A DNA stretch of 5,794 nucleotides from Verrucomicrobiales bacterium (lineage in GTDB: Bacteria > Verrucomicrobiota > Verrucomicrobiia > Verrucomicrobiales > SKLO01): positions 1 to 5,794 of the forward strand of contig SKLO01000579.1 of NCBI GenBank assembly GCA_007123195.1, in the 5' to 3' direction. Every line of letters begins with the position of its first letter. Position 1 is the stretch's first letter. Below the pieces are notes generated by a model that did no database searches, was not told the DNA's origin, and worked only from the letters and a program-made list of their open reading frames with translations. This document shows, piece by piece, positions 1-5,441 of this stretch. The translations under genes and the position numbers were made by a program.

Positions 1-365
1 CACGCACCGTGGCCCACCCCGCCCGCCGTCCCGGCGCCAGCTCCCGTCGCCTGATCAGCCGACTCCGGGTCCTCAGTCATACACCCGATCTCAAGACGCC
101 CATCTCCAGCAGCGCGAGCGCTCCAGCGCCCGCCCCTATATACCCAATAACCCGACCCCGACCTCTGGCATTCATCGCCCGCACCACCGCCTGCCGCCCA
201 CCGCAGTGACTGCCTCCCGATCCGTGGCCTCACGCCCTCCGCCCAGGCTCAAATCTCGAGGAAACCACCACGCCCCCTCGCCAGCGTCCGCTCCGCTGCC
301 CCTCGCCAGTGCCCGACATCCCACCACGTCAAGACCGGAGATCAACCCACACCACGCCGTTCAAA

Positions 366-385
366 AACTCCACTGTGAGGGAGTT
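366..385. repeat. Inverted repeat, 6-bp arms and 8-base spacer
   Basis: AACTCC (366-371) and GGAGTT (380-385) are perfect reverse complements separated by eight bases. It could form a small hairpin or serve as a dyad operator for a dimeric regulator. No T-run follows, so an intrinsic terminator is unlikely. It lies where the C-rich composition of the left part ends, about 275 bases before the first gene. Confidence 0.4.
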
Positions 386-478
386 ACGATCGCTCCGGCC
401 ACCATCCGGCGGCTGGCAGCAGGCCGTCCATCAACTCGTGAAGTGGTTGTCGAGTGTTGGAGCAGGACACCAGCTGCC

Positions 479-503
479 GGCCAACTCCGGCGGCCGACTC
501 CGG
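479..503. repeat. Near-perfect 12-base tandem repeat
   Basis: GGCCAACTCCGG (479-490) and GGCCGACTCCGG (492-503) differ at one base and are spaced 13 bases apart. An 11-base match to the second copy, GCCGACTCCGG, also occurs at 58-68. The second copy can in addition pair CCGAC (494-498) with GTCGG (507-511). The function is unknown and chance is possible in such GC-rich DNA. Confidence 0.35.
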
Positions 504-625
504 TGTGTCGGTTGGTGCATTTGAGGTGGTGCCTGCCCTTCCAAGGGCTGTCTGGACGCCCCGCCCCCGCACCCGGACCCGGCCCCTCCGTCGCCCGGGA
601 AAATGAGCCACCCCGCGGGATCGGG

Positions 626-654
626 TTGAAAGCGAGGCCAATCGGCCGCACAAT
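626..654 (+). promoter_or_regulatory. Candidate sigma70-type promoter for the DUF883 gene
   Basis: TTGAAA (626-631) matches the -35 consensus at five of six bases. After a 17-base spacer, CACAAT (649-654) matches the -10 consensus at four of six. The predicted transcription start is about 660-662, on or next to the ATG at 661, which would make the message leaderless. This fits the lack of a convincing Shine-Dalgarno sequence before that ATG. The -10 is weak, and matches of this quality occur by chance, so the call is tentative. Confidence 0.35.
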
Positions 655-660
655 GTGTCC

Positions 661-1047
661 ATGAGCGAGTCATCCAACCCTTCTTCCCAGAAATCGACCG
701 AAGCGGCCGGCGAGAACGTGAAATCCGCCAAGGACAACCTGCGCCAGGCGGCCGACGAACTGCGCCACGCGGCCTCAAGCAAGGCGCAGGAAATCCGACA
801 CAGCGCCGGGGAAGCCGTCGACCACCTGCGGGAGTCCGCCGAGGAAACCTATCACCAAGTCCGCGACGCCGCCGGTGCCCGCGCCGCCCACCTGCGCCAC
901 TCCGCCGAGGACGCGTGGCACGATGCCCGCGACCACGCCGAGGACTGGCGCGGCCAAGGCGAAGCCTGGATCCGCAACGAACCGTTCAAGGCCGTAGCGG
1001 TCGCCCTCGGGGTCGGCTTCTTCCTCGGCCTGATCACCCGCCGCTGA
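661..1047 (+). CDS. DUF883/YqjD-ElaB-type tail-anchored membrane protein
   Basis: A protein of 128 residues. It has a Ser-rich N-terminus (1-22), a long charged Ala/Arg/His/Glu helix (about 23-100), and a C-terminal membrane anchor. The anchor has the family pattern: Asn-Glu-Pro (106-108), a Gly-rich hydrophobic stretch AVAVALGVGFFLGLI (111-125) and two terminal arginines. In E. coli, YqjD and ElaB are inner-membrane proteins that bind ribosomes in stationary phase; a similar role here is inferred. Residues 34-99 form six uninterrupted 11-residue repeats, each opening with an aliphatic (Ala in the last) followed by Arg and carrying Ala at the fifth position, as expected of a hendecad coiled coil. 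Eight histidines fall in this part. A GTG at 655 in frame would add two residues, but ATG 661 is preferred because the candidate promoter ends at 654. The gene leads a three-gene cluster. Confidence 0.85.
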   Translation: MSESSNPSSQKSTEAAGENVKSAKDNLRQAADELRHAASSKAQEIRHSAGEAVDHLRESAEETYHQVRDAAGARAAHLRHSAEDAWHDARDHAEDWRGQGEAWIRNEPFKAVAVALGVGFFLGLITRR

Positions 1048-1058
1048 TTCTCCGGCTG

Positions 1059-1490
1059 ATGCCCTCCACCACTCCTCAAGACCAGGATCAGGTCCGGCAA
1101 GACTCCTCGGGGCGCTGGCAGCGCCTTCATCAGGCACTGACCCGCTATCTCTCAGCCCGGTTGCAACTGCTGGCCGAGGAAGCCCGGCTGGCCGGCCGGT
1201 CGATCGCCACGGCCATCGCTGGCTTTGCGATCGCTGCCGGCCTCGCGCTGGTGGCCTATCTGCTGCTGGTCACCAGCCTGGTGGCCCTGCTGGTCCACCA
1301 ATTGGAATGGTCGGTCGCCCTCGCCGCGCTCGTCGTCGGCGGCGCCCACCTGCTGCTGGCCAGCCTGCTGGCTCTGCTCGCCTGGGCCAGCCTGCGTCAC
1401 TGCAACAAGTGGTTCGCCCACAGCATCAACGAACTGGCCGCCGACCGCGAGGCCTTCACCCGCTCGGACGACTCCCACCCAAGCCCATGA
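1059..1490 (+). CDS. Phage holin family (YqjE-type) membrane protein
   Basis: A protein of 143 residues. An amphipathic N-terminal helix (about 20-48, with the segment YLSARLQLLAEEARL) precedes two hydrophobic segments at about 49-79 and 84-111. A short cytosolic tail with NELAADREAF (124-133) follows, close to the 'EL..Dre.L' end typical of this family. The architecture matches the Holin-X/YqjE group, named for a weak resemblance to phage holins; nothing here suggests phage lysis. Function in the family is poorly known, and the usual neighbour is a YqjD-like gene, as seen here 11 bases upstream. The frame stays open to the left, but ATG 1059 is the sensible start because earlier starts lie inside the previous gene and would add a Pro/Arg-rich segment. 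No Shine-Dalgarno sequence is visible, so translation is probably coupled to the preceding gene. The stop overlaps the next start. Confidence 0.8.
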   Translation: MPSTTPQDQDQVRQDSSGRWQRLHQALTRYLSARLQLLAEEARLAGRSIATAIAGFAIAAGLALVAYLLLVTSLVALLVHQLEWSVALAALVVGGAHLLLASLLALLAWASLRHCNKWFAHSINELAADREAFTRSDDSHPSP

Positions 1491-1888
1491 AATCCCGTCC
1501 CAACCTTGAACAGCGGGTGGCCCGACTCAGGCTGGCCCGGCATGATCTGGCCGCCGCCACCCAGGACGCCCGGAACCAGGTCAAAGACCTCCACCCGAAG
1601 AAAATCCTCGCCCGCTCGGTCAAGCGTCACCCGTGGCGCTGGATGCTCGGCGGAGGCCTTGCCGGCTGGGTCCTGCTCCGTCTGGCCATTCCCGGGAAAA
1701 GCAGGCTCGGCTCAAAAAAAGGCTTTACCAAAGGCTCGCTGCTGGGGATGATCGTGGCTTCCGCGGGGGGGCTCGTCAAGATCCCGGCGCAGGAATACAT
1801 GCGTCGCCGGGTCCGGGACCTGTTTGAGCACTCCATCGCCGAGCCGCGACCGCCAGCCAGCCCCCGCAGTGACCAACGTTCATCCTGA
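1487..1888 (+). CDS. Small membrane-associated protein in the YqjK position
   Basis: A protein of 133 residues that I do not recognise as a named family. The start ATG at 1487 overlaps the previous stop as ATGA, which fixes the start and implies translational coupling. An N-terminal basic helix (about 7-50, many Arg/Lys, with HPWRW at 48-52) leads into a hydrophobic, Gly-rich segment (about 53-68). A basic loop (71-82, with two Lys-Gly pairs) follows, then a second weaker hydrophobic stretch (84-98), a charged helix (101-115) and a Pro/Ser/Arg tail. By position it corresponds to yqjK of the yqjD-yqjE-yqjK block, and the His-Pro before a Gly-rich helix recalls the DUF883 anchor, but similarity to YqjK itself is not evident by eye. 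Odd features are an A7 run (1714-1720) and a G7 run (1765-1771) inside the gene. I am confident it is coding, because of overlap and composition, but not of its function. Confidence 0.7.
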   Translation: MKSRPNLEQRVARLRLARHDLAAATQDARNQVKDLHPKKILARSVKRHPWRWMLGGGLAGWVLLRLAIPGKSRLGSKKGFTKGSLLGMIVASAGGLVKIPAQEYMRRRVRDLFEHSIAEPRPPASPRSDQRSS

Positions 1889-1944
1889 TTGTCCGCATCA
1901 CCGGTCAGCCGCCGGACATCCTGAGACCATCTCCAACCAGCCGC

Positions 1945-3066
1945 ATGTCCCAACCCACGACAGATTCACCCGCCAACACCGAAGGCCAGGAAGAGGTCCA
2001 GGCCCTGCCGAGCGTCGATGCCTACCTGCAGATCGGCCAGCAATATCAGTGCTCCGATGTCCACCTCGCCGTCGCCGCCAAGCCGTCCTGGCGCCGCTTC
2101 GGCGTGCTCCAGCCCATCTGGGACAACGGTGCCCGGTTGACCGCCGAGGACACCGAGCGCCTCGCGCGCGACCTGCTCGACGACAAGCAGTGGGAGCGCA
2201 TGAACGAGCGCGGCGACATCGATTTCGCCTACGCCAACGACTTCGGCCGCTTCCGCGCCTCGGTGGTGCGCCAGCGCCTCGGCCTCGACATGGCCTTCCG
2301 CATCATCGACAGCCGCGTGCGCTCGATGGATGAACTCGGCCTGCCCGAAGCCCTGCGCGTACTCACCCGCTATCACAACGGCCTGATTTTGGTCACCGGC
2401 TCGGTCGGGTCGGGCAAGTCCACCACGCTCGCCTCGCTGGTCGACGAGATCAACGCCGACCGCCTCGACCACATCATCACCCTCGAGGATCCGATCGAAT
2501 TCATCTTCGAACCCAAGGGCTGCCACATCAACCAGCGCGAGGTCGGCACCCATACTGAAAGCTTCGCCGCCGCTCTCCGCGGCGCCCTGCGCGAGGATCC
2601 GGACATCATCATGGTCGGTGAAATGCGCGACCTCGAAACCATCTCGCTGGCCATCACCGCCGCCGAGACCGGTCACCTCGTGCTCGGCACCCTGCACACC
2701 GGTTCCGCCGCCCGCACCCTCGACCGGGTGCTCGACGTGTTCCCGGTCGATCAACGCGACCAGATCCGCATCATGGTGTCCGAGTCCCTGCGCGGCATCA
2801 TCTCCCAGCAACTGGTCCCCCGTGTCGACGGCGACGGCCGCGATCTGGCCATGGAAATCCTCGTCAACACCCCGGCGGTTGCGAACTGCATCCGCGAGGG
2901 CAAGACCTTCATGCTCGGCGGCGTCATGCAGACCGGCCGCAACGTCGGCATGATCACCATGGACGAATCGCTCAAGCGCCTCTACAACGAGGGCCGTATC
3001 AGCCAGGAAGAATGCCTCGCCCGCGCCGACGACAAGTCCACCATGCGCACTTACTTCCAGAGCTGA
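1945..3066 (+). CDS. pilT: PilT/PilU-family type IV pilus retraction ATPase, first copy
   Basis: A protein of 373 residues, the usual family size. It is a cytoplasmic hexameric ATPase that powers pilus retraction at the base of the type IV pilus. An N-terminal PAS-like domain (about 20-125, with SDVHL at 37-41) precedes the RecA-like domain. Motifs: Walker A GSVGSGKST (152-160), Asp box TLEDPIEF (179-186), Walker B with VGEMRD (224-229; Glu226 is the expected catalytic base), and a His box with both histidines (His244, His251). The AVANCIRE segment (311-318) is the counterpart of PilT's AIRNLIRE. Walker A has Ser-Val where PilT normally has Pro-Thr. The TESF segment (204-207), QQLVP (288-292) and the C-terminal end resemble PilU rather than PilT, so it may act as the PilU-type partner of the next gene. 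There is no clear Shine-Dalgarno sequence, and 56 bases separate it from the upstream cluster. Confidence 0.93.
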   Translation: MSQPTTDSPANTEGQEEVQALPSVDAYLQIGQQYQCSDVHLAVAAKPSWRRFGVLQPIWDNGARLTAEDTERLARDLLDDKQWERMNERGDIDFAYANDFGRFRASVVRQRLGLDMAFRIIDSRVRSMDELGLPEALRVLTRYHNGLILVTGSVGSGKSTTLASLVDEINADRLDHIITLEDPIEFIFEPKGCHINQREVGTHTESFAAALRGALREDPDIIMVGEMRDLETISLAITAAETGHLVLGTLHTGSAARTLDRVLDVFPVDQRDQIRIMVSESLRGIISQQLVPRVDGDGRDLAMEILVNTPAVANCIREGKTFMLGGVMQTGRNVGMITMDESLKRLYNEGRISQEECLARADDKSTMRTYFQS

Positions 3067-3129
3067 CCGTCCCGGTCCACCCGGCCGCTCCACCCGTTTC
3101 TCCACTTTCCCCACACCGATCCGTTTTCC
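3067..3129 (+). other. Pyrimidine-rich spacer before second pilT
   Basis: This 63-base gap between the two ATPase genes contains only 15 purines by hand count, with stretches such as TTTCTCCACTTTCCCC. There is no Shine-Dalgarno-like sequence near the ATG at 3130 and no hairpin of note. A C/U-rich leader could help ribosome loading in place of a Shine-Dalgarno interaction, for example through protein S1; this is inference. Confidence 0.4.
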
Positions 3130-4233
3130 ATGGCCATCATCGATGCCTATTTCCAAAAACTGAAGGACCTTGGCGGTTCCGACCTCCACCTCAGCGAGGG
3201 ACAACCGCCCAAAGCCCGCATCCACGGCAACATCAAGTCCATTGACGACATCATCCTCACCCGCGAGTTGATGGAGCCGATGCTCAGCGAGATCTGCGAG
3301 CAGCGCGCCTGGGAACGCTACCTCGACAAGGGCGACCTCGATTTCGCCTACGAAATGGATGAGGAAACCCGCTTCCGCTGCAACTTCCTCAAGCAATCCA
3401 ACGGCTACGCCGCCGTGTTCCGGATCATCCCCACCAAGATCGCCACTCTGGAACAACTGGGCGTGCCGCCGATCATCGCCGAGTTCGGCAAGATCCGCGC
3501 CGGTCTGGTGCTCGTCACCGGTCCCACCGGCTCCGGCAAGTCCACCACCCTCGCCGCCCTGCTCGACTACGTGAACCGCAACTACTCGCGGCACATCATC
3601 ACCGTCGAGGAACCGATCGAGTTCGTGCACTCCAACAAGAACTCGATCTTTACCCAGCGCGAGGTGCCGATCCAGACGCCGTCGTTCGCCGACGGCCTGC
3701 GCGCCGCCCTGCGCGAGGACGCCGACATCGTCCTCGTCGGCGAGATGCGCGACCTCGAAACCATTTCCCTTGCCCTTACCGCCGCCGAGACCGGCCTGCT
3801 GGTGTTCGGCACCCTCCACACCAACAACGCCCGCAAGACCGTCGACCGCATCATCGACGTGTTCCCCGCCGACCAGCAGTCGCAGGTCCGCACCATGCTG
3901 GCCGCCTCCCTGCGCGGGGTGATCGCCCAGTTGCTGATGAAGACCGCCGACGGCAAGGGCCGGGTCGCGGTCAACGAAATCATGGTATCCACCCCCGCCG
4001 TCGGCGCCATCATCCGCGAGGGCGCCACCCAGAAGCTCTACGACGTCATCATCGGCGGCAAGTCCGAGGGCATGCAGTTCATGGACGAATCCATCTGGTC
4101 GAAACTGCGCGACGGCCTGGTCACCCCGATGGAGGCCTACATGAAGGCGATCGACAAGAACCGCTTCAAGAAATTCCTGCCCCAGGAGGACGCCGCCGTC
4201 GGCGTCGCCGCCGGCGCCGAACAAGAACACTGA
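3130..4233 (+). CDS. pilT: PilT-type retraction ATPase, second copy
   Basis: A protein of 367 residues with the same two-domain plan as its neighbour. The N-terminal domain has the PilT hallmark SDLHLSEGQPP (17-27). Motifs: Walker A GPTGSGKST (131-139), Asp box TVEEPIEF (158-165), Walker B with VGEMRD (203-208; Glu205 expected catalytic), and a His box TAAETGLLVFGTLHT (217-231). The AVGAIIRE segment (290-297) replaces AIRNLIRE. The sequence around the P-loop and the GRVAVNEIM segment (277-285) are closer to classical PilT than those of the first copy, so this is the better candidate for the main retraction motor. Two departures stand out: Glu161 where the Asp box normally has Asp, and Leu223 where the His box normally has its first His. 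The C-terminal 20 residues are an acidic, Ala/Gly-rich extension. By eye about half the ATPase core matches the first copy, an old duplication. ATG 3130 gives the family-typical N-terminus. Confidence 0.94.
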   Translation: MAIIDAYFQKLKDLGGSDLHLSEGQPPKARIHGNIKSIDDIILTRELMEPMLSEICEQRAWERYLDKGDLDFAYEMDEETRFRCNFLKQSNGYAAVFRIIPTKIATLEQLGVPPIIAEFGKIRAGLVLVTGPTGSGKSTTLAALLDYVNRNYSRHIITVEEPIEFVHSNKNSIFTQREVPIQTPSFADGLRAALREDADIVLVGEMRDLETISLALTAAETGLLVFGTLHTNNARKTVDRIIDVFPADQQSQVRTMLAASLRGVIAQLLMKTADGKGRVAVNEIMVSTPAVGAIIREGATQKLYDVIIGGKSEGMQFMDESIWSKLRDGLVTPMEAYMKAIDKNRFKKFLPQEDAAVGVAAGAEQEH

Positions 4234-4255
4234 CCAAGCGGCGTCTCACACCGCC

Positions 4256-4260
4256 AGGGA
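4256..4260 (+). promoter_or_regulatory. Ribosome binding site of the cyclodeaminase-family gene
   Basis: AGGGA followed by A-rich bases lies seven bases before the ATG at 4268. It is the only well-spaced Shine-Dalgarno sequence ahead of a complete gene in this window, and it supports ATG 4268 as the start. Confidence 0.6.
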
Positions 4261-4267
4261 AAAGCTT

Positions 4268-5326
4268 ATGAGCGATCACGCCATCCGTTGTCATTACTTT
4301 TCGCAGGAAGACCTGTTGCGGGCCGGTTGCCTCGATCTCCGCATGGCCATGGAGGCGGCCGAGAACGCCATGACCGCTTTTGAGGCAGGGGATGTGCTTT
4401 TCCCGGAAAAAATCGTCCAGATCTTCAATCAGGACACCCAGGAACGGATCAACTGTCTTCCGGCCACCTTTCTGCCCGAAAAGATCTGCGGAGTGAAATG
4501 GGTGTCGGTGTTTCCGCCCAACCCGGTGAAACACGGACTGCAGAATCTCTCGGCGGTGATCATTCTCAGCGAGATCGAGACGGGGTTTCCGATTGCCTTC
4601 ATGGAAGGCACGCTCTGTTCCAACATGCGCGTCGGCGCCATGGGGGGGATCGCCGCCAAGCACCTGTCGCTCGAAGAATCCGAAGTGATCGGGTTCATCG
4701 GTGCCGGCGAGCAGGCCAAGATGCACCTGATCGCCATGAAATCGGTCCGCCCAGCACTGAAAGAATGCCGCATCGGGGCAAAAACAGAACAGGAGGAGGC
4801 ACAGTTCATCCGCGAGATGTCGCCCCTGATGCCGGAGATGGAATTTGTCGCCGCGGGGACTGACCTGCAGCAAGCGACCGACGGCGCCGACATCATCGTC
4901 ACCGCAACCAGCGCCCAGGCTCCGCTGTTGAAGGCGGCCTGGATGAAGCCGGGGGCCTTTTACAGTCACGTAGGCGGCTGGGAAGACGAATACGCGGTGG
5001 CAAAACAGTGCGACAAGATCGTGACCGACGACTGGGAAACGGTGAAACACCGCACCCAGACCTTGAGCCGGATGTATCAGGACGGCGAACTGCTCGACAG
5101 CGAAATTCACGCCGACCTTGTGGAATTGGTCGCCGGACGGAAACCCGGGCGCGAGTCGGCGGCAGAACGCACCTACTTCAACGCGGTCGGCCTGGCCTAC
5201 ACCGACGTGGGCATCGCCTATGCGATGTATCGGCGGGCCATGGAGGCAGGTGCGGGTCGTGAACTGACCATCCAGGATTCCATGATCTTCGAGCACGAAA
5301 ATCTCAAGGACTGGGTACGGTTGTAA
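4268..5326 (+). CDS. Ornithine cyclodeaminase/mu-crystallin family protein
   Basis: A cytosolic protein of 352 residues, close to the family's usual length. The family binds NAD(H) or NADP(H) and handles cyclic or linear imines and amino acids: ornithine to proline, alanine dehydrogenase, ketimine reductase and others. Visible signatures are GVKWVS (75-80; Lys77 at the substrate-lysine position), NMRVGAMGGIAAKHL (119-133; Arg121 at the conserved arginine), the Rossmann loop GFIGAGEQA (142-150), and YTDVGIA (311-317) with Asp313. HVGGWEDE (234-241) stands where classical ornithine cyclodeaminases carry a 'GAD.PGK.E' segment, and RINCLPA (60-66) where they have 'ELMP'. The exact substrate therefore cannot be read off and may not be ornithine. 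Some members of this branch are annotated as tyramine oxidase subunit B, which I raise only as a possibility. It lies 34 bases after pilT and may be co-transcribed. Codon use looks slightly less C-biased than in the pilT genes, and a G7 run occurs at 4642-4648. Confidence 0.88.
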   Translation: MSDHAIRCHYFSQEDLLRAGCLDLRMAMEAAENAMTAFEAGDVLFPEKIVQIFNQDTQERINCLPATFLPEKICGVKWVSVFPPNPVKHGLQNLSAVIILSEIETGFPIAFMEGTLCSNMRVGAMGGIAAKHLSLEESEVIGFIGAGEQAKMHLIAMKSVRPALKECRIGAKTEQEEAQFIREMSPLMPEMEFVAAGTDLQQATDGADIIVTATSAQAPLLKAAWMKPGAFYSHVGGWEDEYAVAKQCDKIVTDDWETVKHRTQTLSRMYQDGELLDSEIHADLVELVAGRKPGRESAAERTYFNAVGLAYTDVGIAYAMYRRAMEAGAGRELTIQDSMIFEHENLKDWVRL

Positions 5327-5335
5327 CGATTGTGA

Positions 5336-5351
5336 CCCCGGTCCGCCGGGG
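5336..5351 (+). terminator. GC-rich hairpin after the cyclodeaminase-family gene
   Basis: CCCCGG (5336-5341) and CCGGGG (5346-5351) form a perfect six-base-pair stem with a TCCG loop, nine bases after the TAA. A second small hairpin, CCCG (5385-5388) with CGGG (5393-5396) and a four-base loop, follows. No U-tract comes after either, so this would be at best a weak or factor-assisted terminator, or a 3'-end-protecting structure. Position just past a gene end and before a new gene supports it. Confidence 0.4.
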
Positions 5352-5430
5352 CCGGGACGCAGTGTCCGCGCGAACAGCCCTGAACCCGTCGTCGGGGCCA
5401 AACCACTTGCCTTCACCCTCCTCCAACCGC

Positions 5431-5437
5431 AGGGTGG
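5431..5437 (+). promoter_or_regulatory. Possible ribosome binding site of the lipoprotein gene
   Basis: AGGGTGG lies four bases before the ATG at 5442. The spacing is a little short, but it is the best purine-rich element near the candidate start and favours ATG 5442 over the in-frame ATG at 5559. Confidence 0.35.
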
Positions 5438-5441
5438 GCCG

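Larger units (their letters stand above)
1..654. other. Upstream region with no supported gene
   Basis: I see no gene I can defend here. Several frames are open, but their translations are Pro/Arg/Ser-rich, without domains, and look like products of the base composition. By hand count, positions 121-360 contain 119 C against 44 G on the + strand, while 361-540 are nearly balanced (52 C, 58 G). At the left edge one frame reads 17 Pro/Ala-rich codons to a TGA at 52-54 and could be the tail of a gene outside the window. On the minus strand an ATG at 80 opens a frame that runs off the left edge. Neither has enough length to judge. The stretch holds an inverted repeat at 366-385, short direct repeats and a candidate promoter at its right end. 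It is probably intergenic and regulatory. Confidence 0.5.

Noticed and set aside
1..80. Edge frames: a + strand tail ending at 54 and a minus-strand start at 80 running left
   Set aside because: Both are too short (17 and 26 codons) to separate from chance open frames in GC-rich DNA. They would need sequence to the left of the window.
206..664. A 152-codon + strand open frame upstream of the DUF883 gene
   Set aside because: It is Pro/Arg/Ala-rich throughout with no domain, crosses the composition break at about 360 without change, and ends inside the start of the next gene. No ribosome binding site is seen.
1059..1490. The holin-family label as a sign of a prophage
   Set aside because: Neighbours are a DUF883 protein and pilus ATPases, with no phage structural, integrase or lysis genes. 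The family name is historical and the chromosomal YqjE-like role fits better.
1891..1917. GTCCG/CGGAC inverted repeat between the third gene and pilT as a terminator
   Set aside because: The arms are only five bases, the loop is 17 bases and no T-run follows.
2623..3764. 20-base identity between the two pilT genes (2623-2642 and 3745-3764) as a recombination repeat
   Set aside because: It encodes the conserved Walker B segment MRDLETI in both, so shared protein constraint and codon bias explain it.
1966..4230. A 754-codon open frame on the minus strand across both pilT genes
   Set aside because: It is antisense to two well-supported ATPases and its translation is Gly/Asp/Val/Ala/His-rich without domains. 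C- or G-ending codons on the + strand leave few stops in this antisense frame, so it is a shadow.
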